Positions 43,484-51,124 of a DNA stretch of 64,000 nucleotides are shown here, piece after piece. Below the pieces are notes generated by a model, which had not been told where the DNA came from, did no database searches, and saw only the letters and a program-made list of their open reading frames with translations. The stretch covers positions 186,001 through 250,000 of the forward strand of contig JAEPOO010000001.1 in the NCBI GenBank assembly GCA_017642855.1. Direction: 5' to 3'. The stretch comes from Pseudomonadales bacterium. Its GTDB lineage: Bacteria; Pseudomonadota; Gammaproteobacteria; Pseudomonadales; Azotimanducaceae. The position numbers and the translations under genes are program-made. The stretch's first letter is position 1; every line of letters begins with the position of its first letter.

Positions 43484-43678
43484 CTAGTGAAAACGGATCA
43501 GCGTTTTGGGCTGATCGGAATTACTTGAACTGCAGTATCCGGCATAGGCCTCGGCACTGTTTGCATTTTTACGAACATGACTTTCAGCGAAGATTCCGAA
43601 AGACAGGACAAACAGTGTTAACAGGCCCGCCGAGATCCAGTTAGAACTGGGTCGAATTTTTCGCATTGATTCGTTCAT
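43484..43678 (-). CDS. Small single-pass membrane protein
   Basis: ATG 43678 follows a GGGGA site and gives 64 residues. The N-terminus is basic, a membrane helix follows (WISAGLLTLFVLSFGIFAE, about residues 14-32), and the tail is polar with one Cys. It is the first gene of a minus-strand set with the PspC protein and ROK kinase. I recognise no family. It is divergent from the RiPP-like operon by about 210 bases. Confidence 0.55.
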   Translation of the reverse strand: MNESMRKIRPSSNWISAGLLTLFVLSFGIFAESHVRKNANSAEAYAGYCSSSNSDQPKTLIRFH

Positions 43679-43890
43679 GACATTCCCCAATGTTGCATTT
43701 ATCTCGAGTAATTCAGGTTTCGTGCCAGTTTCTCGAAAAACACGTAACACACTGAATTATATGGACAAAAAATCTTCCTCAAGAAAACGCTTGTGAACTG
43801 TTTGTGGTCCCATTGAATGTTTTGGCGAACGAATGGTGAAATTGACTACCGGTGTATACTGGCGGCTTCAGATGTATGGAGGTACCCCCA

Positions 43891-45468
43891 ATGCAGGGAA
43901 TGAACGGTGCAATGAGCCTGCTTCAGACGCTCACAAATAACGATGTTGAAGTCTGTTTTACTAACCCCGGCACGTCGGAAATGCACATGGTCGCAGCCAT
44001 TGGGCAGACCGGGGGTATGAGATCGATATTGGCACTGTTCGAGGGTGTTTGTTCTGGTGCAGCAGACGGTTACGGAAGAATTGCCGGTAAGCCAGCCTGC
44101 ACGTTGTTGCACTTGGGGCCGGGTCTCTCAAATGCCTCAGCCAATCTCCACAATGCCTACAAAGCGAACGCACCGGTGATCAATCTGATTGGTGATCACG
44201 CGACCTATCACAAGAAGTACGACGCGCCACTAAATTCCGACGTGATTGGCTTGTCTCATCCCATATCGCATTGGGTCAGGTCCGTTGCTGACGCGAAATC
44301 ATTGCCCCGGGATGCGGCTGATGCGGTTGTGGCCGCCAATGTAAAACCCGGTCAGATTTCCACGCTTATTATTCCGGCGGATTGTGCCTGGGACGAATCT
44401 GTGGATCCCGTCGCGGCGCAGTCAATGCCTGAAACACCGCGGGCCGGTGAAGAGACCATAAAAAAAGCAGCGGCCATGCTAAGAAACGGCAAGCCGACAG
44501 TCATTCTCATGTCGAACATGGGGCTGAGTGAGAGAGCGCTGCAGTTTGCCGATCAGGTATCGCAGCATGCCAACGCCAAAGTTTTCTGCGATACGTTTAC
44601 GTCACGACTCCCTCGTGGCGAAGGGCGATGCGCGGTGGAACGTCTCGCTTATTTCGCTGAACAGGCCATGCCGCAGATTGAACATGCTGAGCAGATGATC
44701 CTGGTTGGCACCAAGGCGCCAGTGGGATTCTTTGCCTATCCCGGCAAGGCGAGTGAGTTTTATCCGGAAGGTTGTGATGTACACCTGCTTGCGGATGTAG
44801 GCGAAGATGCTGAGCAAGCGCTCGAGGACCTGGTTGCGGAACTTGGTGCCCAGAATGTGTCGCTGCGCAAAAACCCCTTGAGTAAACCAGGACTGCAGAC
44901 TGGAGAGATCAGTCCTGAGAGCGTCGCTCGTGCCTTCGCTGAATTTCTCCCGACCGATGCCGTGGTCGTCGATGAAAGTGCTACCGCAGGATTTCTGACG
45001 TACCCGCTGACCGAGCATGCCGAACCACATGACTGGTTGTCACTTACCGGTGGTTCGATTGGTTATGGGTTGCCAGCATCCATTGGTGCCGCGGTTGCCC
45101 GTCCCGAGGGTAAAGTCGTTTGTTTGCACGGTGACGGTGGCGCGATGTATACCATCCAGGCGTTGTGGACGATGGCCCGTGAGCAGTTAGATGTCTGCGT
45201 CGTGATCTTCGCTAATAGAAAGTATCAGATTCTGCAGATTGAGCTCGCCCGGGTAGGTGCCCAATCCATGAATAAAAAGACGTTAGATATGCTGGACCTC
45301 TCAAATCCTGATCTCGACTTTGTCGGGCTCGCTCAGAGTATGGGGGTCAGTGCTTATCGATCAACAACGGCTGATGAGTTCAATCAGCAGTTTGAAAGAG
45401 CCATGAAAGAATCCGGTCCCGTCTTGATTGAGGCGATGCTGGATGTAGATGTCACAGGGCTCGGTTAA
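43891..45468 (+). CDS. Thiamine-diphosphate enzyme, acetolactate synthase large-subunit-like
   Basis: The 525-residue TPP enzyme starts at ATG 43891 behind GGAGG; a GTG at 43852 is less likely. The N-terminal PYR domain has the catalytic Glu in ALFEGVCSGAADGYGR. The middle domain follows (LRNGKPTVILMSNMG), and the PP domain has the TPP-binding GDGGAMYTIQALWTMAREQLDVCVVIFANRKY. The fold family includes acetolactate synthase, benzoylformate decarboxylase and oxalyl-CoA decarboxylase; the reaction is not decidable. Its TAA overlaps the next ATG by one base (TAATG), tying it to the RiPP-like genes. Confidence 0.9.
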   Translation: MQGMNGAMSLLQTLTNNDVEVCFTNPGTSEMHMVAAIGQTGGMRSILALFEGVCSGAADGYGRIAGKPACTLLHLGPGLSNASANLHNAYKANAPVINLIGDHATYHKKYDAPLNSDVIGLSHPISHWVRSVADAKSLPRDAADAVVAANVKPGQISTLIIPADCAWDESVDPVAAQSMPETPRAGEETIKKAAAMLRNGKPTVILMSNMGLSERALQFADQVSQHANAKVFCDTFTSRLPRGEGRCAVERLAYFAEQAMPQIEHAEQMILVGTKAPVGFFAYPGKASEFYPEGCDVHLLADVGEDAEQALEDLVAELGAQNVSLRKNPLSKPGLQTGEISPESVARAFAEFLPTDAVVVDESATAGFLTYPLTEHAEPHDWLSLTGGSIGYGLPASIGAAVARPEGKVVCLHGDGGAMYTIQALWTMAREQLDVCVVIFANRKYQILQIELARVGAQSMNKKTLDMLDLSNPDLDFVGLAQSMGVSAYRSTTADEFNQQFERAMKESGPVLIEAMLDVDVTGLG

Positions 45469-45752
45469 TGAAAGCTGATCAGTTATTTAGAGCGTCACAG
45501 GATGCCATTGGCCAAGAAGTCCGGGGTGAGACAGTGATCCTGGATCTCGCCAGTGAGGAATATTTTTCGTTAAATGAAGTCGGCACGCGCGTCTGGCAAC
45601 TGATTCAGGAGCCTATGAGTCTTAATTCTTTAAGAAGCCAACTGCTTGAGGAATTCGATGTTGATGAGTCAACTCTGGAATCTGATCTCGCTGAGTTAAT
45701 CGACGTGCTGACCAGGGAAGGTCTGGTATCCATTGAGCCTGCCTGTGATTGA
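45468..45752 (+). CDS. PqqD-family peptide recognition protein (RiPP recognition element)
   Basis: The 94-residue protein has a PqqD-type winged helix. Landmarks are GQEVRGETVILDLASEEYFSLNEVGTRVWQLI at the beta-strand and first helix, and DLAELIDVLTREGLVSIEP at the end. In lasso-peptide and PQQ pathways this domain binds the precursor's leader and delivers it to the protease and cyclase. It begins on the TAATG overlap and is itself overlapped by the next gene by 20 bases. Presence of this domain is the main reason to call the operon RiPP-like. Confidence 0.9.
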   Translation: MKADQLFRASQDAIGQEVRGETVILDLASEEYFSLNEVGTRVWQLIQEPMSLNSLRSQLLEEFDVDESTLESDLAELIDVLTREGLVSIEPACD

Positions 45753-46185
45753 GTTGCAAAAACTCGGACGACTGTCGCTGCATGAGTTTTTTTTACTCGT
45801 GGTGTCTACCATGGCGCTTCCCGTCGTGGCCATGCTGCTCAAATATCGTGGTTTTCGTAGAACCGAACAGTTGCTGTCCCGATTCAGTCGCGGGCCCATA
45901 TCGGTGGATGCGACGGAAAAAGTTCACAGGGCCGCACGAATGGTGAGCATTGCAGCTCACAAAGGGCCCTTTAACGCGCAATGTCTGGAACAGGCCATCA
46001 CCCTGTGGTGGATGCTTGGCCTTGTGGGTATTGAAACCACGATAAGAATGGGCATATACAAAAGGGGTGATGCGGTAGAGGCCCATGCCTGGGTGCTCTA
46101 CCAGGAAGAAATTGTTCTAGGTGAATTGGAGCGGCTGAGCAACTACACACCGCTTCTGGACGTGAATATTGAACGCCCCAAATGA
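45733..46185 (+). CDS. Lasso-peptide B2-type leader protease (transglutaminase-like fold)
   Basis: The 150-residue protein matches the McjB C-terminal/lasso B2 family. It has a membrane-leaning N-terminus (FFLLVVSTMALPVVAMLLKYRG), then Cys84 in FNAQCLEQAITLWWML and His118 in VEAHAWVLYQEE, the expected Cys-His catalytic pair. In lasso pathways this cysteine protease removes the leader. It starts at a TTG and overlaps the PqqD gene by 20 bases and the methyltransferase by four (ATGA). Confidence 0.88.
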   Translation: MSLPVIELQKLGRLSLHEFFLLVVSTMALPVVAMLLKYRGFRRTEQLLSRFSRGPISVDATEKVHRAARMVSIAAHKGPFNAQCLEQAITLWWMLGLVGIETTIRMGIYKRGDAVEAHAWVLYQEEIVLGELERLSNYTPLLDVNIERPK

Positions 46186-47321
46186 GTTATGAAGATCCTG
46201 TCAATCAGGGTGTTATGGCATTGGACGAATATCGCAATGCCTTTTATGAGCGCGCCCTGAAGCAATTCGTTAATTCGGATTCCGTTGTGCTCGATGCCGG
46301 TGCAGGCATCGGTACCCTTGGTCTGATGGCTGCTAAGCTCGGTGCTCGGCGAGTTTACCTGATTGAACCAGTCACCCAGCGTGAGGCGATTCTTCAGCTC
46401 ATTGATGAAAACCAGCTGACAGACAAGGTTGTTCTTCTCCCCGAACGGATTGAAACGGCTTCTTTGCCAGAGTCCGTCGATGTGATCACGTCTGTTTTCA
46501 CCGGCAATTTTCTTCTAGAAGAGGACCTGTTGCCTAGTCTTTTTCTCGCAAGAGATCGTTGGCTAAAGCCGGGAGGCTTTCTTCTGCCTGGGCAGGGTTC
46601 CATGATAGTGGTGCCAGTCGAGATAGAGACCTACTACGAAAAACAGATCTGCAGTTGGCGTCGCAGACCCGCGGGTGTTGTACATGAAGGGATGCATCGC
46701 TATGCGGTCAATACGCTTTACTATGCCCACTTTAATAAGATCGCCCACGACATGCTGGCTGAGCCAAAGCAGTTGACGACTCTCGACTTTTATACAGCGA
46801 GAGAGGCTGCCTGTGACGCAAAGATTGAGATTGACGTCACTAAATCCGGCGACTGCCATGGGTTTCTATGTTGGTTCGATATTTCGTTTGAAAACGATTG
46901 GTTGTCGACTGGGCCTCGTGTGCCAGCGACTCACTGGAGTCAGGTTTACCTCCCTATCGATCCTGTTCTCAGCGTGAATGAAGGAGATCGTTTGAAGTTT
47001 CAACTCAAGCGGCCGGAGTTCGGCGACTGGCATTGGCAATTAGAGATTCGCGGACAATGTCATCGACATTCAACATTCCTCTCACGACCGATTTCACCCC
47101 ATCACCTGGCTGTTCGGTCAAAAGACCACAGGCCTGTTTTGAATGAGGAAGGGACCTTGATGAAGGCGCTACTGCAGCTCATGGATGGTGATCACACCAA
47201 TGGTGAGATTGCGGGATTATTGTTCCAAAAGTTTTCAGCTCGCTTCGGTTCGATTGATGAGGCGGTTCGATTTGTTTCATCGAAAGTAGCTGAGATGGGC
47301 ACAGGAAAGCTTGATACATGA
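46182..47321 (+). CDS. PRMT-like SAM methyltransferase with PqqD-like C-terminus
   Basis: The 379-residue protein has a class I SAM-binding domain with VVLDAGAGIGTLGLMAAKLGA at about residues 35-55 and VYLIEPV. The beta-barrel part resembles protein arginine methyltransferases (HWSQVYLPIDPVLSVNEGDRL). The last 60 residues (VLNEEGTLMKALLQLMDG ... AVRFVSSKVAEMG) look like the PqqD winged helix of the protein two genes upstream, which suggests built-in leader recognition. It lies between the leader protease and the kinase, overlapping each by four bases. Confidence 0.83.
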   Translation: MSYEDPVNQGVMALDEYRNAFYERALKQFVNSDSVVLDAGAGIGTLGLMAAKLGARRVYLIEPVTQREAILQLIDENQLTDKVVLLPERIETASLPESVDVITSVFTGNFLLEEDLLPSLFLARDRWLKPGGFLLPGQGSMIVVPVEIETYYEKQICSWRRRPAGVVHEGMHRYAVNTLYYAHFNKIAHDMLAEPKQLTTLDFYTAREAACDAKIEIDVTKSGDCHGFLCWFDISFENDWLSTGPRVPATHWSQVYLPIDPVLSVNEGDRLKFQLKRPEFGDWHWQLEIRGQCHRHSTFLSRPISPHHLAVRSKDHRPVLNEEGTLMKALLQLMDGDHTNGEIAGLLFQKFSARFGSIDEAVRFVSSKVAEMGTGKLDT

Positions 47322-48217
47322 GTCAGACCTTTTTCCACTATCGAATTGAATCTGATTTTGGGTTGCCACTCCCTGAATACGGAACAACATCGACCGAAAT
47401 AATCCGGGTCACTCTTCAGAGCTTGGAGTGTCAACCAATGGCCGAAAGACACGAGTGGGAAGGCGACTCGCCGTTTATGTACTGCGAGAAGTTACCAACA
47501 GAGTACGATCTGGTTTTTGATCAATATCTTAGAGCGCGCATTTCGCCGGAAGCCTTGGATGTACAGCTCCATCAGGAAGGTACGGACAGCAACGCCACTG
47601 TTCACTTTCTGCTTGATCAGATCTTGCCGCGAATGCTGGGCGAGAGAGGAGAGTTGGTCCTGCACGGCGGCGCGATCAGTGAAGCAGCCTCTGAAGCCAG
47701 CACGTTGGTTCTTCTTGGTGCAACCGGTTCAGGTAAATCCACGCTCTGCGCGAGTTTTCTGAAGGATGGCTGGTCGCTGCTGTCAGATGACTGTGTCTAT
47801 ATTGACCCCGACACTTTGAGGGTCTCAGGAAGTTACCCGGGACTCAGAATGTATCAGGACAGTATTGATTCCATTCTGGGTCAGGAAACGACGACCAGCT
47901 TTATGGCGGGCTACAGTGACAAGCAACGCGTTTGTACGCAGCTGCCGATTATGGGCGAACGTGGACTGGGCGCTTTCGTCGTGCTTGTTCCTGGCGATGA
48001 TCAGCTGAAAGTTGAGTTGCTCGGAGGCTCTGAAGCTCTGATTACGGTGATGCAGGAAACCTTTTGCCTCTGGCCGAGCAATGCATCAGCGGCTGCTGCC
48101 AGATTGTCGGCTTTAACCAAGGTGCTTAGTCAGAATATCCCGGTTTATCGTTGTCAGCTGCCTCACGACTATCACGGTCTCGATGAAGTAAAGACGGCCC
48201 TGCGTGAGCTGCTGTGA
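47318..48217 (+). CDS. HprK-like kinase of RiPP clusters
   Basis: The 299-residue protein resembles the HPr kinase C-terminal domain. The P-loop is LLGATGSGKSTL at about residues 132-143, with an LLSDDCVYID metal-binding segment near 155 and a PGLRMYQDS loop. Such kinases occur in lasso clusters, where some phosphorylate the peptide's C-terminal Ser, and in PqqD-containing systems of unknown product. It overlaps the methyltransferase and the cyclase by four bases each. No Hpr or phosphotransferase partner is nearby. Confidence 0.85.
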   Translation: MSQTFFHYRIESDFGLPLPEYGTTSTEIIRVTLQSLECQPMAERHEWEGDSPFMYCEKLPTEYDLVFDQYLRARISPEALDVQLHQEGTDSNATVHFLLDQILPRMLGERGELVLHGGAISEAASEASTLVLLGATGSGKSTLCASFLKDGWSLLSDDCVYIDPDTLRVSGSYPGLRMYQDSIDSILGQETTTSFMAGYSDKQRVCTQLPIMGERGLGAFVVLVPGDDQLKVELLGGSEALITVMQETFCLWPSNASAAAARLSALTKVLSQNIPVYRCQLPHDYHGLDEVKTALRELL

Positions 48218-50040
48218 GCGGCATAGCCGGCATCGTTGATTTCTTTGGAGAGCAGGATGCCACGTCTTCTGTGAGGAAGATGTTGGACGTCATGTCTTAC
48301 CGTGGACCTGACGGCAGGGCCCTGCAGTCTGTGCTCCGTGCTTCTTTCGGTTTTCTTAAGCTGGACTCGTCGGGATTGGTCGGTGATCAACCGTTACGCG
48401 ATGCTGGGACTCTCCTGGTTGCGGATGTACATCTCACGGAGCGCGAGACGCTCTGTGCGGCTTTGTCCTGTGATCTGGCGGTGACGGATTCCGTGTTGCT
48501 GCTTAAGGCCTATCGCAAGTGGGGTAAGAATTGCGTCGGGCATCTCAAGGGGGCTTTTGCATTTGCGATCTGTGATGCCGATGGTCTGTTTATGGCGCGA
48601 GACCACCTGGGTGTGAAGCCGCTTTACTATTCGGAGCTCCCAGATCGTCGGGTGATCTTCGCGTCTGAAGCGAAAGCGGTAGCCAGGGAAGCGAAAACGC
48701 CTCTAAGCGCGACGAGAATTGCTGATGCTCTCGCGTTTCCGTTGGAACATGTGGATAAGGTTTGTACGCCTTGGCGCGGAGTTTATCGGGTTCCACCCGG
48801 CAGTTTGCTGACTGCGAATCGACAGGGTCTTTCACTTGAGCAGTATTGGGATGGCAGTAAGGTTAGTCTTGCTGAAATGGAAGACGCTGAGTGGAACGCA
48901 AGCTTTCGCGAAACTTTGCTCACAGTTCTCAGAGAACACCAGAGAGGTGATGAGACGCTTGCCATCACACTCAGCGGTGGGGTGGATTCGAGTACGCTGG
49001 TTTGTGTTGCTGCGTCCGCCGGACTTCCCGTTCAGACATTTTCTACTGTGCAGGATGATGACCCCGGATGCCTTGAAACCCGACATATCCGATTTGTAAC
49101 AGAAAACTATGAATTGCAGGCCTGCAAGTTAAACCCTGAGGACATTGACGACGATGCAGATCTGTTGATGGATCTGCAGTCTTCCCTTCAGGAACCCTTT
49201 GATGCTCACATGATACAAATGTTGATCCTGAATCTTGCAGCGAAGCGCGCTGGTCATGCCGCTTTGCTCGATGGGGTTGATGGCGAAATGATCTATTCGA
49301 TGCCCTCAAGTTACCCCAGTTTCCTGCTGAGAGCAGGAAGAGTGACTGAAGGTCTTAGAGAAGCTTGGCAAGGTGCAATTGTGCAAGGGGACAATCCGCT
49401 GACTGGTATCTATCGGTGCTTACGTGGTTTAGGCGCGCCGAGGCTGCTTCGAACTTTGAAAGGTTTGGCGCAAAGAGACCGCGGACTGCGTGACGCCATC
49501 CAGGATGCCTGGATATCGAGACATTTCGCAGAAGAGCAGGAAATTGTCGAGCGGTTATCAGAGATGCGTAATCGGCTTTATGGTCGCCATGACTCAATGT
49601 CGGAGATGCACAGAAGGTCGGTCACCCATCCCGCTATCTGTGCCGCGCTCGAGCGCTACGATCGAATTGCTGCCTTGTCAGGCATCGAGAGCCGTCATCC
49701 TCTTTTAGATCTTAGGTTAGTGGAACTCATGCTGAGTGCACCGGATCACTTGAAAGTGCGCCATGGTTGGAGCAAGTATCTGCTACGTCTGGCGGGCGCA
49801 CCTGATGTGCCATCGGAGGTGTCGTGGCGCCGGGACAAAGATGAAAATGGCTGGCGGTTTGCGGCGCGCCTTATTGAACTTCGAGGTGAATACATACAGG
49901 ACTACCTTGCCAATCATCGATCGGGACTTGAAGCCTGCGTGCGATCCGATGCCTTGCAGGCAACAGATGAAACATTGCTTGAAATTTATGGGATCTGTCA
50001 CTGGATGTTGACTCAGCTTGAGGAATTCGACCTTGCTTAA
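48214..50040 (+). CDS. Asparagine synthetase-like macrolactam cyclase (lasso C-type)
   Basis: The 608-residue protein is laid out like AsnB. The N-terminal Ntn-type domain starts SGIAGIVDFF and has YRGPDG. The C-terminal synthetase domain has the AMP-binding LSGGVDSST at about residues 252-260 and the SGIESRHPLLDLRLVELML segment near 490. The Cys2 nucleophile of AsnB is Ser, so glutamine hydrolysis should be lost, as in lasso cyclases that only adenylate a carboxylate. It starts at a GTG overlapping the kinase stop. The substrate peptide is not encoded in the cluster. Confidence 0.87.
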   Translation: MSGIAGIVDFFGEQDATSSVRKMLDVMSYRGPDGRALQSVLRASFGFLKLDSSGLVGDQPLRDAGTLLVADVHLTERETLCAALSCDLAVTDSVLLLKAYRKWGKNCVGHLKGAFAFAICDADGLFMARDHLGVKPLYYSELPDRRVIFASEAKAVAREAKTPLSATRIADALAFPLEHVDKVCTPWRGVYRVPPGSLLTANRQGLSLEQYWDGSKVSLAEMEDAEWNASFRETLLTVLREHQRGDETLAITLSGGVDSSTLVCVAASAGLPVQTFSTVQDDDPGCLETRHIRFVTENYELQACKLNPEDIDDDADLLMDLQSSLQEPFDAHMIQMLILNLAAKRAGHAALLDGVDGEMIYSMPSSYPSFLLRAGRVTEGLREAWQGAIVQGDNPLTGIYRCLRGLGAPRLLRTLKGLAQRDRGLRDAIQDAWISRHFAEEQEIVERLSEMRNRLYGRHDSMSEMHRRSVTHPAICAALERYDRIAALSGIESRHPLLDLRLVELMLSAPDHLKVRHGWSKYLLRLAGAPDVPSEVSWRRDKDENGWRFAARLIELRGEYIQDYLANHRSGLEACVRSDALQATDETLLEIYGICHWMLTQLEEFDLA

Positions 50041-51100
50041 AGACGGTGAGCTGGCTGAACTGGTGCTTGGTCAGCGAGAGCTTCAGGCCGCAGACATCCC
50101 TCAGGTGGCGTGCGAAAGGCTGTTGGGTCTGGTGCCGATCTGTGCGTCAAACCTCGAGCAGCAGCTAAAGCAAGAAACCTACAACGCTGTGGCCTGGGAA
50201 GCGGCGCACCGGCGAGTTGTCTCATGGGCACTCAGGTTGTTTGCGGAGAATGCCATCGACGCCTTGGTTATCAAAGGGACTGTGCTGGCGTATACCCTTT
50301 ATGCCGAACCCTGGCAAAGATGTCGTGTTGATACCGATGTGTTCATTCGTGAATCTCAGATTGATGCGGCAGTCAAGCTGCTTGAAGGTGCCGGCTTTGA
50401 ATCAGGAGTGTCGTTACCGGGCAGGTTAGCGACGGCGGAGTTGGCATTTTCGTTAACCGATGAGTTTGGCGTGGTTCACACCTTAGATTTGCACTGGCGC
50501 TTAAACAATAACTGGCGTCTGGCGCAAGCCATCAGCTTCGAGGAGCTTTGGGCCCACAAAAAGTCGTTTCCGTCTTTATGTCCCGAGGCCCTTTGCCCTG
50601 CCGATACCGCATCTCTTCTTATAGCGTGTGTTCATCGAGCAGCGCATGCAACAGAGATTGCCTATGAACGGCCATGGGGTAGTAAACCGGAATCAGACCT
50701 CACGCTCTGGATTTACGACATTCACCTTCTTTCTGAGGGCATAACAGAAAGAGACTGGCAATGGGTCTGTGAAGCCGCGGAGAGAGCAAAGCTGTGTCTG
50801 ATCGTGGCTGATGGGCTGCAGACTAGTCGGAATTTGTTCGGCACAGAAATTCCCGTAACCGTGCTGAAAAGTTTGATGGATAAAGACAACCAGGTGTCGC
50901 TTGAACAGATGGCACAGCAGGCAAGCGGGGAAATGACCAGTCTGCGCGCGATTCCTGGTTTTCGGAATAAGTTGGCGTTTCTTGTGGAGCAGTTGTTTCC
51001 TGCCGCCAGCTATATGAAAGCGCGTTACCCAGGGGATGGGCTCCTCTGGGCGTACGTGAGGAGGATTGTGTCAGGACTGCTCCGCAGAGTCAGCGCCTGA
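50033..51100 (+). CDS. Nucleotidyltransferase-family protein of lasso-type clusters
   Basis: The 355-residue protein has the NTP_transf_5-like core: IDALVIKGTVLAYTLYAEPWQRCRVDTDVFIRESQ, with the Asp pair in RVDTDVFI, followed by HTLDLHWRLNNNWRL. TTG 50033 is preferred, since GAGGA lies eight bases upstream; TTG 50018 would add five residues. Such genes are frequent neighbours of lasso cyclases in proteobacteria, where a role in peptide tailoring has been proposed. It is the last gene of the operon and is convergent with an acyl-CoA dehydrogenase 25 bases away. Confidence 0.8.
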   Translation: MLKDGELAELVLGQRELQAADIPQVACERLLGLVPICASNLEQQLKQETYNAVAWEAAHRRVVSWALRLFAENAIDALVIKGTVLAYTLYAEPWQRCRVDTDVFIRESQIDAAVKLLEGAGFESGVSLPGRLATAELAFSLTDEFGVVHTLDLHWRLNNNWRLAQAISFEELWAHKKSFPSLCPEALCPADTASLLIACVHRAAHATEIAYERPWGSKPESDLTLWIYDIHLLSEGITERDWQWVCEAAERAKLCLIVADGLQTSRNLFGTEIPVTVLKSLMDKDNQVSLEQMAQQASGEMTSLRAIPGFRNKLAFLVEQLFPAASYMKARYPGDGLLWAYVRRIVSGLLRRVSA

Positions 51101-51124
51101 CACGTTCATCTGGCGCTTGAAGCC

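Noticed and set aside
43484-43678. 64-residue small protein as the missing precursor
   Set aside because: It is on the opposite strand and has a membrane helix rather than a leader; its operon mates are pspC-like and ROK genes.
43690-43755. 21-codon ORF (ATG 43690) as a precursor peptide
   Set aside because: It has no ribosome site, no recognisable leader and no carboxylate for ring closure at position 7-9; its position overlaps the minus-strand promoter region.
43817-43903. 28-codon ORF (from ATG 43817) as a lasso precursor
   Set aside because: It overlaps the TPP gene start, has no leader-like helix or Thr at the penultimate leader position, and no Gly, Cys or Ser core start.
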